NCBI GenBank assembly: GCA_023374025.1
Contig: SIJG01000007.1
Span: forward strand, 1,779,852 to 1,843,851
Source: Heterodera schachtii
Taxonomy: Eukaryota > Nematoda > Chromadorea > Rhabditida > Heteroderidae
DNA: 64,000 bases
Direction: 5' to 3'
The notes under the pieces are model-generated. The model was not told where the DNA came from and ran no database searches. It saw only the letters and a program-made list of their open reading frames with translations. Numbering within the stretch: the stretch's first letter is position 1; every line of letters starts with the position of its first letter. This document shows positions 22,450 to 34,276 of the stretch, in pieces. Made by a program: the position numbers and the translations under genes.

Positions 22450-25400
22450 TCATTCTCCATTCCTCCGTATAACAGAAAGAGAAATTGCCATCATTCAGTG
22501 GGACGGACAATCGGCACAAAAAATACTCAAAAGTATCCGATAAATGCCAAAAAAAGCAAAAAGGGCGAAAAAGCGAAGAACCAAAAAATGGGAATAAACT
22601 CATTTACTCGCTTATATACGATATTATAGCAATTCAGAATTTGTTACTAAAATAAAAAAAAGCGAGAAAATAAAATTGGAAAAAGAAAAATGACCGATCC
22701 CAGGGGAATTTATCATGCGATTACTTTTTTTTTCTTTTTTTTTTTGCCATTTATTCCCGTCAAAAAAAGAGCAGAAGTTGTGCAACTTATGGTGTAATGC
22801 CAATGCCGCTCGAGAATTGTCTGAAGAATTTATTGCCATTGGAATTTATTTCCATTCCTTCGCCCCCCCCCCCCCCCGACAATGGCCAATGCCATTCTTC
22901 TGTCCACACAATGACTCATTAGCACATCTTTCGAACAAAAGCAGTAAATGATATATTTAAGCTAATGATTTATTTCATCTTTTTGCAGTCAAAACGTTTA
23001 AAAGTCGAATCTCCCGGTGGGCTTAAGAAAGACTTTCAAAAAAATATGTTAAAATTTGACTTTTGCTGTTGCAAAAATAATTTGAAAATGACATAAAAAA
23101 GAAAAAAAAGGTCATTCTCATCATTTCGTTCTACTAATTTTACCATTTTTCGTTCTCCCATTTGCCCTTTTTCTTCCTATTTCGTTCATTATTATTTGGC
23201 CAGTTTTTCGTCCCTAAAAATTGGTGCCTTACTCATCACTCTCCCCCCCCCCTCCCCCTCTTATTTAAATTCGCTTTCTGTCCATTTTTAATTTAAATTG
23301 CTTAAACCAAATTTATGGAAGCGAAAGCAATCGAAGATTTGAGAGACGGGTGAGAGGAAAAGCAGTGACTGTAACGGTCATTCATTGTCAGCTCCACATT
23401 TCATCCGCCCCATGGCTTTCATTTTCATTATTCATCTCATCCAAAAGCCATCGTCCCAGCCCCAAACCCTTGTCTTTTCTGTGATCCCCTCCCTCCATTC
23501 ACATAAGGCATCCCTCCCTCCTCCTCATTTCTTCTCCTCCCTTCCCCTCCTCTTCTCTCCCTCCCCCTTATCCGTCTTTCCTCTCTTTCTCGTCCTTTTC
23601 CACCTTCTTTCCCTTCTCGCTCCCTCCTTTCTTATTCATTCCCTCTTCCTTGCCTTCTCCTTTTCCTCCTCTTCCCTCCTCCTACCCTCTCCCCATGCTT
23701 CCCTATCCTTCCTCCCCTCCTCCTCTCTCTTCCGCCTCTCTCCTCCTCCTCCTCCTCCTCCTCTTCCTCCCTCCCTCCCCCGTCCTTTTCGCCCATTGTC
23801 CATCCGATTGGTGTACAAATGTTGCATTGAATGTGTGATGATATGATCGATGAATAAGCAGAAGAATGTGCTAATTGTGCGGGAGAAACCAAGGAAAAAG
23901 ATAAACCAAATCACTTTCAGAGGTGTAACCAAAAGGGATAATGGATTAATGGGTTGGATGGCCCATCGCTTTTCCTCTCGCTATCCCATTAATTACTTAA
24001 TTAATTGTTGTTTTACTTTTTCTCCTTACTTCGCTGTTTCTCTGTTACCCTTTCCCCGCTCCTTTCACTTTTTTTTCCTATTTTAAAAATTTTATTTTCT
24101 CGAATTAATTGGCTCATTTTACGCTGGAAATGAAATGGCACTCAAAAAGGCCAAATGCGTCACAATTTATTTGATTGCCTGCATCCATTTCATGCTTAAA
24201 ATCCGCCATCTTTTGAAACTAAAACTGCCAATTATTTCATTTTTCCTTTTAAAATGTCGTCAAATTTCTCGCCCTCCCCCCTTTTCCCTCACTCACTTTG
24301 GCCATTTGAAATGCCAAAATGGAAATAAGCACATTGCCAATGATGAAGAGGCTACAAATGGAAATGGGCGAGGGGGGGGGAGGCAACGACAGATCGGCGG
24401 ATGGATTGGATTGGGTTTCTCCCCCCCCCCCCCCTCTCTTTCTCCCCCCCCCCTTTTCCCCTTTTTTCCCATTTCCCTTGGCCCCTTAATTTTTCTCCTC
24501 CTCAATTATGAGTCATTTTCATTCGTTCCGCTCGACATTTTGTCGCTAATATAAATAAACCAATAAATGTAAACAATTCACGCTCGCAAAGCCCAAAAAG
24601 ACGGAAATTCCGAAGAAAACCACGAGAGAATTTCCGCAGCGGAAAAAAAGGCAATGTTTTGTTGCCATTAAATAAAAGAGGGCACAAAAATAAATTCGTT
24701 GCCGCGTCATTGCCAATGAATGGCATTTGGTGTTTCCCATCTTCATCAGTCCCCCCCCCCCCCCGCGGAGGGGTTTCGGGTTACATTTCCCCCCCCCCCC
24801 TCTCGACCCTTTCTTGGCCCATCTGTCCATCAATCCCATTATCTCATCAACCGCACCTTCGGCCAAAACGCGCGCACGCGCACGCCTCGGCCACGCATGC
24901 GCCCCCCGATGGTCCGCTCGGCTTCTCCTTCGGAAATCGACACTTTTGTTTGCGATTTGCTTTTGTGCTACTTTCGCTGCTCTGCTGGTGCTTCCCCGTT
25001 TTCCTGGCGTTGTTTCCCGAAACAAATAAATGCCCCGGGGGGAGGGGGGGGGGGGTCGGAGAAGCATTCATTCGTCCGCTTTACCTTTTGCCCTGTGCTC
25101 ACCCCTCTTTTGTCCCATCCTTTTATTTTTGTCCCCCTTAATGTGTTTGAACTGCTTGCAGCACGGACTTATCCATCGCCGGGGGGGGGGGGGGGAATTG
25201 CTGACTTTGCCTTGCCTTGGCTTTGCCTTCACTTTGGCTTTGCTGACTTTGACTTGCCCTCCCCCCCCCCCCTCCGCCACATTTTCCCAAGGTTCCTTTT
25301 CTGTCCCCTCTCTCTCTTTTCTGTCCCCTCTCTCTTTTCCCCTCCGTCCATTCGGCCCTTTCTTTCTTTCTTTCCTTTTTACATTCAGTCCGTCGTCCGT

Positions 25401-26955
25401 CTTATTCCATTTGATACACATACAAAAGCAGAAGATTTCTTCTTTGGCTCTTCTGCAAATTTCAAATTTTTCTGATTTTTATAATTTGAAAATCGATTTT
25501 CTTTTTGTTTTTCCTTCGCTTTTTTCATTTTATCCGCCGGCAAATTACCCAAAATGCCAAATCACAAATGATGACGCTTCACCGTTCACCACCACCCAAA
25601 AATGATTGAGAGATTGCGAAGAGTGTCCTCCCTCCCCTCCCCATGAACAAACTGTTTGCGTTTGCGCATCTTTCATCACTTCCCCCCCCCCTTCATTCAC
25701 TCATCCTCATCTCATCCTTCTCGTCCTCTCCTCTTGCTTCCTCTATTTTCTTCACTTCCTCTGATGATGATGAAGACGAGTGACGGGGACCTCCCCAACA
25801 GTGGGCATGGCCAATCCCATCGACAAACAAATTGGGGGGGGGGGGGGAGGAGGGCAAAGCGGGAGAGAGTGAGGGGGGGGGGGAGGGAGCGATTGAGGGG
25901 GAGGGGGGGGGATGAATTGGATTGGCCAAATTCGATTGGTGTCCGTCCATCCCTTGCCAATGTTAAAGTCACTTTGCGAGCTCTGCCATCCCCTCCCCTT
26001 TTGCCCCCCTTTGCCCCCCCCCCCATTTTCTTTGGCGTGTGTTAATCCTCGAGACAGAAATGTACGACAGATCAGAGGAAGTAAGTCGGTGGAATAATGC
26101 GCGACCAAAACACTCAGTCGAAAACAAAACAAATGCTAAATGTCGCCTCCCCCCCCCCCCCCCTCAAATTTGTCAATTTGCCATTTATTCTCAAATTTTC
26201 CAAAATCACTTAACAAATATACCATCCATCCATTCAAATGACTCACTGTTTTCTTTTGTCCCTTCTTCAGTTTTTTCTTTTGATCACCTTTATAGCTGAT
26301 CTCTTTACGGCCTTAACCAATCATCGCTTCTTTTATTTCCCTTCTCGTCACTCTTTCTCTCTCTTTTGGTCATTCTTTCCTTCTGATCACTCTTTCTTTC
26401 CTTCTGATCAGTTTGTTTTGTCTTTGATCAGTCCTTTTACCCTTTTGGTCATCCTTCCCTTCTGATCAGTCCTTCTTTCTATTCTGATCAATTTGGTTTA
26501 ATTTCTCTCTCTCTTTTGGTCATTCTTTCCTTCTGATCGCTCTTTATTTCCCTTCTGATCAGTTTGGTTTGGTTTTGTCTCTGATCACTTTCTCGTCTCT
26601 TTTGTTTTCGCTTCTCCAATCGCTTCCTAAGTCATTTTTGTCTTCGCCACTTTCGCCTCCCTTTGTTTATTTTTCTTCTGTTCTCATCACTGTTTGTTGC
26701 TTTTGCCCACTTATCCCTAAGCATTCGTTTCCCTCAAAATCGCTTCCCCCCCCCCTTTTTCCCCCGTTTTCCTAAGATTTATTTTGTTTTCCGATTTAAC
26801 CGTCAAAATTAACTTAAATTTTTATTTTTCACTTATTTTTATTTTGTATTAATTAAGACTAATTGTTCTGCTTATTTATGTCATCATCAACCCAAGAAGA
26901 AGCGCTTACTTAATAATTAATACTCATTCATTGTCATTTGTCCGTCCTTTTTGGA
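22450..26955. other. Long low-complexity intergenic stretch with many poly(C)/poly(G) tracts
   Basis: No gene could be supported on either strand. The stretch holds C or G runs of 9 or more near 22864, 23246, 24375, 24421, 24446, 24751, 24790, 25041, 25181, 25261, 25682, 25837, 25875, 26015, 26149 and 26747. It also has a CT-rich block at 23470-23780 and degenerate ttctgatcagt words at 26280-26600. A GC-rich segment at 24840-25030 (with gcgcgcacgcgcacgc) stands out from its AT-rich surroundings, but its frames show no known domain. Confidence 0.6.
26280..26600 (+). repeat. Degenerate T/C-rich repeat with gatca words
   Basis: Words such as ttccttctgatcactctttc and ttctgatcagtttg recur about ten times with variable spacing. 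The T-rich strand and the gatcag core resemble the reverse of the words after pdk-1, suggesting the same low-complexity class. Confidence 0.5.
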
Positions 26956-29265
26956 ATGTCTCACAAATACCGTACCTCTTCCTTTCCTCTCCATTTGACT
27001 ACCGTTTCTTCTCTTCTTCGCTTTGTCCTCATTTCGCTGTTGTTTTGCCTTGAAGCAGTTGAATCTGATCATTCGGATTGTGTGGAAGTGATTTGTCCGT
27101 TGGAAGAAAAGGGCACGGCACTCCGACTTTTTGACAAGGCCGAATTGGAGGAAGGAGAAAAGTGCGAGCGATGCGAGCAGTGCACACGGAATGGGTACAG
27201 GTGAGAAAAGAACATTGGGGGGGGGGGGGAATTAGCCGGCATTTTAATTGAGGGGGGGGGGGACAAAAAACACGAAAAGCCAATCCAATAATTAGGGGGT
27301 ATTGGACTGGGGGTTGCGGCGTATTTCGTACTCACCGGGTGGGGGCGGGGGGTCATCGGCCGTCGTTTCGTTTCTTTGTTTTTGTTTTTTGAACGGGGAA
27401 ATGTAACACAATTTTTATTAAAAAGTCATTTAACATCTGCTATCCTCAGTTAATTGCTTTGTTTGGGTTCATTAAGCTGCTAATTTAGCGTTTGTCTTCT
27501 GCCCGTCCCTTTGAATTTGCCTTCCGTCGCCGCTTCTCCCCCCATTTTGTCGCCTTGCGAATGCGCCCATTCGGGGCCCAATGTTCGAATTGTCAACGAA
27601 AAAGTGCCCAGCAAAGCATTGGACAAAACTTCGTCCCCATTTGAGTGCCGTCTCCCCACCTCAAAAGGGCGCCCGTTGAAAAGTGCGCTGAGGCCAAATT
27701 CGGACGAAGGCATTTCCAAATTGTGCTTCTCCTCCGGTGACCAACTAATTACAGAACATTGATAAAGCATTGTTGATGCATTCATTGCAGCAATTCGCAA
27801 ATTGCCAAAACCCAAGGCCAAATACAATCTCACCCAAAATGGCAAAATGCCCGATTTGCTGGTCAGCATTGATCAGTTTTGGCTGTCCGATTATTGGAAG
27901 GCGTTGAAACCGACGGAGCTTCTCCTCTTTTATTTGTTCCCCGTAACGGTAAAAGAAACAAGCAAAAGGAAGAAGCATAAATTAATAAACTTCAGAAAAA
28001 AGAGAATTGCGAAGGCCAATTTATCGTGCCGAACATAAACCAATTGTTGTGGATAAACGCGGGAAAAGTAAACGAAGAAAAAATGGGGAGGGGCGAAATC
28101 AAACGCAACGGGGGGGGGGGGGCATTCAAATGCCAATTTCGATGGATGGCAAATTGATCAAACTTTGCCAAATTAGATGGATGCCAAAAGATCAAACTTG
28201 GCCAAATTAGGTCCCATTTTTGCATTCGCTTTCGCTCTCCCATTTCAGAGCAAAGAACAAGTGGCGAAGCAGAAGAGCGGCATTTGGCTGTGCAGGGCAT
28301 CGCTGCTAATTGACATGAGCGAAAGTGCGGAAGAATATCCAACGGAAGAGGAAACATCGCCGGAGGTGCTATTCGAACACGACGTATTTGTGGGGGCGGA
28401 GAAAGTGCAGCTGTACTATGAAATCACTGTGCAGCGGGAGAACCAACTGAAAATGAGCACAGGTCCAAAGGAAATGCCAAAAAGGGAGAAGGGAGGAGAC
28501 AATACGCAAAATGGCATTTTAGCCAATGCCATCCCCAAAATGGCTTTTAGGCAAAGTGAAATTTGAAACACGCAAAACGAAGTTGGAATCGGAGCCGCTG
28601 GACTTTGAATTGGGCGAAGAACACTTCCAGCGATATTTGCAGCAGATGAACCGCAGCGGAAGCGGTACGGAAAACGGACAGCGGAGCATTGGGAAGGGCG
28701 CGGGGCACCGCCCGTCGCGGATTGACCGCGTGGACATCGAACAGCGAAAAGCGGCGACCCAAACGCAACGGACAGAGTCGGCACAAAAAATGGCGGAAGA
28801 CCAAGGACAAACGAAGGCAAGCTGAGAGGGAAGAAGCCGATGCTTTCGAATGCCTTCCTCTTTTAGCTTATCCCGGAAGCGTCCACTGCCGTGCCGGCAC
28901 CGCCCGGCTCAGTGCCAACGGTTCATTCCTCGCCGACGGGGCATCGTGCGAATTCGGAGGACCCATCCGCACCAATAATTCTGCCGAGTCCGTCTTCGCC
29001 GAGGGACGGCGGAGAGTCGGACGATCGGACAGAGAAGCGATTGGGCCCAAACGGAAGTGAGGACGAAGCGGAGGAAGAAGATTGGCAATTGCTACGCAAT
29101 GTGTTGCTCATTTCGCTGCTTACAATCGCCGTTCTTTTCTCCGTCGCCCTCTGCTACAAAAAAAGACTGTGCTGTTTCGGCCGATCGGCGCAGGCGGAGA
29201 GAAATGCGAAGACGCGGAACATCAACGGGAAGCAGTACAGAGAGACGGGCCAAAGGCTGAAATAG
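26956..29265 (+). CDS. Type I membrane protein of unknown family
   Basis: Seven exons (26956-27200, 27489-27736, 27791-27948, 27996-28067, 28249-28462, 28551-28816, 28867-29265) keep phase and give 533 residues. The start MSHKYRTSSFPLHL leads to a hydrophobic signal segment (LLRFVLISLLFCLEAVES). The ectodomain begins with a Cys cluster (DCVEVICP ... CERCEQCTRNGY) and contains SIDQFWLSDYWKALKP, NCEGQFIVPNINQLLW and SGIWLCRASLLIDM. An acidic Ser/Pro-rich stalk precedes one transmembrane helix (LLRNVLLISLLTIAVLFSVA), then CYKKRLCCFG and a short basic tail. The intron 28817-28866 has a GC donor (AAG|gcaagc). It could be a cell-surface adhesion or receptor-like protein, but I recognise no family. 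Confidence 0.8.
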
Positions 29266-30083
29266 GGGGGAAAGTGATCGACGATCGACGAGAACAATTT
29301 GGGGACACAAAAAAGGACAAATCTATGCACGGACGGAGGGCCATTTAAGTGGGGGGGGGGGACAGGGGGCAGACGGATAATTAATTAACAAATTAATTGC
29401 TAATTAATTAGTAATTGGCATTTGTTGCATTTTCAATATTTCATCATACCCAAGAAACAGGCGAACATATCATCAGAAAATAAGGGAGTTACTTCTTCAA
29501 AACAGAGATTACAATGGGCAGAGTTATTTGGACTTATTAAGCTTAGTCCCCTCCTCCTCCACAAATAATTAATCAATTAATTAATTAACGATTATTCCGA
29601 CCATTAATTAATTAATTAGTCAGTGTTCGCTTTGAATTCACCGCCATTCACCTCTTTCTTTCCGCTTTTCTTGTACTCATTCTCCCATTTTGAGCATCTT
29701 CCGTGCTTTTGTTGTTCTCCTGTTGGCATGAGCTTCTTCTTTGTGACCGTCCCGGGGCCTTCCAAAAGAAAAGCCCCGAGGGAATGTCCGTTTTTTTCCG
29801 TTTCCGTCTTTTTTCGGGTCCGTTTCTTCCGTTCCGTTTCTTCTCCCACAATAAAATAATACATCATCTTCTTCTTATTTTTGATTGTTTTGTAATTCAA
29901 TTTTCCCTCCTCCATTAATTACCCAATTTATTTCCATTTTATTTTTCGCCCTTTCGTCCGTTTCGCTATTTTTTCACTGATTTTTCCGATTGTCCCCGAG
30001 GCGAATTTCCCTTTTCGTTGTTTCACTTTTGTTTCTTTTCAAATAAATCTCAACAGTCCAACAAAAGTGTCTTTGTTTTCCCC
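29266..30083. other. Convergent intergenic region
   Basis: Holds a G tract near 29352, several ttaattaatt blocks (29380-29410, 29570-29615) and T/C-rich sequence. The 3' ends of the membrane-protein gene and of PGAP2 meet here. No gene is supported. Confidence 0.5.
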
Positions 30084-31363
30084 TCATCTCTTCACGTACA
30101 GCTCCAATTTGCAGCCGTTCATCTCCCAAATCATCAAAAAATAGAACAAACAATTCGTCCCCACGACCACATATTCCGCCAGCGAAAAAAGCGTATAAAC
30201 TAAAAAAATAAAAATAGAAAAAAATAATTTAAATAATTTAAAAAGGACAGACAAAGCGAATTGCAAGTGAAAAGAAAGACGAAATAAGTGAAGCCGGTGG
30301 ACACGGAAAGAGGATAAGCGATGGCATAGCACAAAACGCACTTGAAGAAGAACAACGGATCAAGCTAAAGGCAGCGGGGGAATTAAACAAAACCAAATTA
30401 ATCAATTAGGCAATTAATTTGAAAAATTGGGTGGATATGTTCTCATTTTGACCGATTTTCGCAGCTGGCGAATGCCCGAATGGTGGTGAAGAATTGTGTT
30501 GAAAAGCATGTTGAAGTTGAAGGAAGCAATCCACACAAAATAGGCCAAGGCGTGTAACACTTTGAATTAATTAGTGGTCAAATGAGGCCAAATTGGCCAA
30601 ATGGCACCGAATTGGTCGTGAATGTCGAAGATGGAAATGGCAATGAGTCCAAGCATTTCAACGAGAATCAGTCGGACGTGCACATAAACCATTTTGTCGT
30701 ACCATGAACGACTTTTGTACTCGGATTGGCCAAGCGCAAATTGCGATTTGTACACCAAAAAAGGGGGAAAGGGGGGGGGGGAAATTGGCAAGAGAAATTT
30801 GGCATTCGAAAGAATACAATGCCAAAGAACAGACGAGCCGGAACATGGAGGAACAGAATGAAAAGCCAAAAGGTCTTTTGGGGTTGCCAAACGCCGATGC
30901 TTAAAGGGGGGGGGGGCAAATTAAAAAAACGAAAAGCCAATGGGAAAAGAAAGGGAGGGAGGGCCGAAAAAAACCTGTAGGAAACTGGCGGAAAGCGGCT
31001 GAAATTCGAAATGAAATATTCACTTGTGAAAATGGGACAAAAACGCACCTCACAACGTCGGGACAATTTGTGGAAGTGAAATTGCGAATTTTGTCGGATT
31101 GAAACAGAAAAGTGTAAAAGAGACAAAAGTAACAGCCGACACCTGAAAAAAGAGGGACACAAAAGAGAAATGAATGGGAAGAAGAAGCAACGGATGCCTG
31201 GGAGAAGAGCGCCGATCAGACAAAGTGTCCTCAGGCGAAAATTGGCCGTGGGAAAAGGCAACGGATGAGCAACGGCAGAGATTGGCACCATGGAGGGCAC
31301 GGCAATGGCATCGGATTTGGACGGGAAATCCGGCATTTTGCCAGAAAAGCACTGCTCATCCAT
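30084..31363 (-). CDS. pgap-2: PGAP2-like GPI-anchor remodelling membrane protein
   Basis: PGAP2 (FRAG1) is a multi-pass Golgi protein needed for lipid remodelling of GPI anchors. Minus-strand exons include 31363-31198, 31142-31049 and 30998-30975, then exons with SIGVWQPQKTFWLFILFLHV, SRSWYDKMVYVHVRLILVEM, LAYFVWIASFNFNMLFNTIL, and the last ending LAEYVVVGTNCLFYFLMIWE and YVKR at 30084. The order and spacing of the conserved hydrophobic segments follow human PGAP2 (for example FFGIVFFRM and EYVVVGTN versus its EYTVVLTN). The first intron is best read with a GC donor (CCCAG|gcatcc, 31197-31143), though a weak GT donor six bases later keeps the same phase. Poly(G) tracts lie in the introns near 30771 and 30905. 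Confidence 0.85.
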
Positions 31364-32731
31364 TTTAAGCGCAAAGTTGAAAAGATTAACAACGGAAAAT
31401 AACCAAATTAGAAGCGATCAAAGAAAAGAAAACAAAGGCGAGAGAGAGGGAGGGAGAGAGAGAAAGAGAGAAAGGGTCAAAATAAGCGATTGATTGAGAA
31501 GTGTCCGAAGGCGCACCAAAAGTGGGCAGAAGCAAAAAAGTGAAAGCTCTGCGAAGGGGCAAAAAGCAAGCGGAGATGAAGCCGGGGGATATGGGGGAGG
31601 GATAAGGGGAATGAGAGGGGGGTGGGGGAGGGAGGGGGGGGGGAGAGATCTCCCCTCCCATCACTCTCTTCCCTCTCTTCTCTCTCTCCCCTCCCATCAC
31701 TCTCTTCCCTCTCTTCTCTCTCTCCCTCCCATCACTCTCTTCCCTCTCTCCCTCTCTTCCCTCTCTTCTCTCTCTCCCCTCCATCACTCTCTTCCCTCTC
31801 TCCCTCTCTTCTCTCTCTTCCCTCTCTCCCCTCCCATCACTCTTTTTGCCCCGCCCTCCTCCGTGCTGAACTCTTTTCGCTGAAAACGAACGGATGGAAT
31901 CTCCGCGCTGAATAAAAGTGATAATGCTAGACTGGCATTGATCAGCCCATTCATTCATTTGTTTGTTCAATAATAATTCATTTCATTGTTCATTTTTTCA
32001 GGAAACGGCGCACAAAAGAAAAAAAGAAAGAAAGAAAGAAAGGAGGGAAAAGCGAAGGGGGGAAAGGGGGGGGGGGTCAAATCAAATCACTTTGAGCAAT
32101 CGACCCACCGACAATTGCTTACATCGCTGCTTATCAAATTGTTCCTTTTTAAGTCCTTTTATTTCCCAATTTCTAAAAGACGAAACAAAGAGAAGTTCCG
32201 CTTGAGTTACCGTATGCCAACAAACAAAACTACAGAATTTTTATTTTTATTTTTATTATTGTCAGAATGCCCTTTCCTTTTTTAAATAAATTTCCTTACT
32301 TTTACTTGTTGCTTACTTTTACTTTTGCTTGTTCCTCATTTGTCGTTGCAATTTTTTCTTTTCGCCCATTAAATTCTCCCCTCGCCTTAATGTGCCTAAT
32401 CGAATCCCAAATTAATCCGCCAAATTCGGCGCCTTCGCCCTCCGACAATTTCGTCCATTAGCACTGCCCGCAAATGCGAAGCTAATTATGTAAAAAGTGA
32501 ACAACATTCGTTCGTCAAACAGCAGCAACTCATTTCGGATAAATGCAACACGAAGAAGCGAAAGGCACTCATTTTGAGCATTCATTTGACTAAAACGGCG
32601 CCATTTTTACCCTTTTAAAATGAACGACCAAAGGAAAACAAATGATAATATGTAATCCTATATTATATGCCATGCTTAATAATTATTTCTTTTATGTTTC
32701 CTTTTGATAAACTATTTCTCTCATTTACCCA
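31364..32731. other. Region upstream of pgap-2 and the collagen gene
   Basis: Divergent intergenic DNA of 1.4 kb. It holds GA/CT-rich satellites (listed separately), a G run near 32061 and short open frames of biased composition. It should contain the promoters of PGAP2 (minus) and the collagen (plus). No gene is supported. Confidence 0.5.
31640..31850 (+). repeat. CT-rich minisatellite
   Basis: Tandem copies of a unit near ctctcccctcccatcactct plus tccctctcttct repeat five or six times. The following and preceding sequence is GA/CT-rich as well. Open frames through it on both strands are composition artefacts. Confidence 0.85.
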
Positions 32732-34276
32732 ATGTCTCTCTCTTTCACTCCGTGCGCCAAATCCGGCACAAATTTGGACGCCAAAGTGAATGCGTACCGA
32801 TTGGTGGCTTATTCGGCATTGGGCCTCTCTTTGGCCGCTGTTTTCGCTGTTTCGCTCACTTTGCCCGTCCTTTTTCATTACACAAATGCCTTACGACACG
32901 AGCACAGAAAGGGGCACGAATATTGTGAAGTGCGCAGAAGCAAATGAATTAACTAATTAATTAATTAGCCAAAATGCAAAAGCCCTTTTCAATTAGCGAA
33001 TGATTGCCGTCCTCTAAACGTTTGTCTTAAGGGCACAGCTTCAGAACTGAATTCTGAGATCGAATCGTTAAAGATACTTCCCTTTGTGTCGGTGCAAAAT
33101 CGAACGGAACGCCAATCGGGTTATTTGACGGGCAATCGGATGGAAACGAAAGAATGCACAAAAGTACGGTACCCCCCGACAAACAAAACAAAAATTATTC
33201 ATTCGGCAAAATTCCCTCCTCCTCTAACGAATGCTTTAAGTGCTGTGTTCCGGGCCCACCTGGTAATTATTGAAATTGTAAAGTAAAAGCACCGAAACAT
33301 TTGAAGGACAACCCGGACGAAACGGAAGGCCAGGGAGAAACGGTGAGATTGGGGCTAGGAAAAACGAAGGAAAATGGGCCCGAATTTATTGGTTTAGGAA
33401 GGCCCGGCGCGCCCGGAAAACCCGGCGAACCGGCGTACACTGCGCCACTTTGTTTGATTACATTTTAATGCAAATGAATACGAAATGCCCGAGCCTGTTC
33501 AGGTGGAATTGCCACTCCTCCGCCGTGTTTGCCTTGTCCTCGAGGGCCCCCGGGGCCGCCGGGAATTCCCGGGCCAGCAGGAGAGCCGGGATCAGGCAAA
33601 AGGCCGGGACTCGGAAATGTATAACCTTTAAAACAGAAGGACCACCGGGAAGACCAGGGCAAGAAGGAAATCCGGGGGAGGAGGGACCGAAAGGTCGAAT
33701 TTAATTTGTTTTGGGTTAATGAATTAATTAGCAATTCCAGGACCCCCGGGGCCGCCAGGTGAAAAAGGTAAAAATTAAAATAATATAAAAAATAATAATT
33801 CAAAAACCCAAAAAATTAAGGACCTCCGGGCTCAATTGGCGAGCCGGGGACACCAGCAACAAATGAAGTTTTTGTTGAGTTAAAAGATTCAAATAATTGT
33901 TTAAATCCGTCAGCAAGTGATCCCCGGAGAGAATGGACCACCGGGTGAGCAAATGCCTTTCTGAGTTTGGCACGTCGAAAGTTTAGGCGAGCCCGGCCCG
34001 GTCGGACCGCCCGGGCCACCAGGGAAAGTCGGACAGCCGGGCAAAGACGGAGCCATCGGACCAAAAGGTGGCAAAAAACAAATAAGAATTCCGGAACGTA
34101 AAATGACATTCTCAGGCCGTAACGGACCCGAAGGCATCCCTGGACCCAACGGATTCTCAGGCCCACCGGGGCCAAATGGCCCCCCCGGGAAGTCCGGCGA
34201 GAAAGGCATTTGCCCAAAATATTGTGCCATGGATGGCGGAGTGTTTTTTGAGGACGGAACGCGCAGAAGACGATGA
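32732..34276 (+). CDS. Cuticle collagen
   Basis: About a dozen short exons encode a typical nematode cuticle collagen. The N-terminal nematode collagen domain (AYRLVAYSALGLSLAAVFAV, a membrane-spanning signal-anchor) leads to EYCE, an NRTERQ site that resembles the subtilisin-like cleavage site, a Cys pair (CTKCCVPGPPG), and Gly-X-Y blocks. A second Cys cluster is TPPPCLPCPRGPPG. The C-terminus is GEKGICPKYCAMDGG followed by VFFEDG and basic residues, ending at TGA 34274-34276. Almost every intron interrupts a Gly codon after its first base. One intron (about 33594-33634, 41 bp) has a GC donor (TCAG|gcaaaa); only this choice keeps the Gly-X-Y repeat (GEPGSEGPPGRPG). A break in the triplets (GTPATNEQVIPG) sits late in the domain. 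Confidence 0.95.

Noticed and set aside
24546..25067. 174-codon minus-strand frame and overlapping plus-strand frames in GC-rich DNA
   Set aside because: All cross several poly(C)/poly(G) runs, differ in content by frame, and show no domain or splice coherence.
31386..31970. Long minus-strand frame upstream of pgap-2
   Set aside because: Composed of Glu/Arg/Gly runs from the CT-rich minisatellite on the opposite strand.
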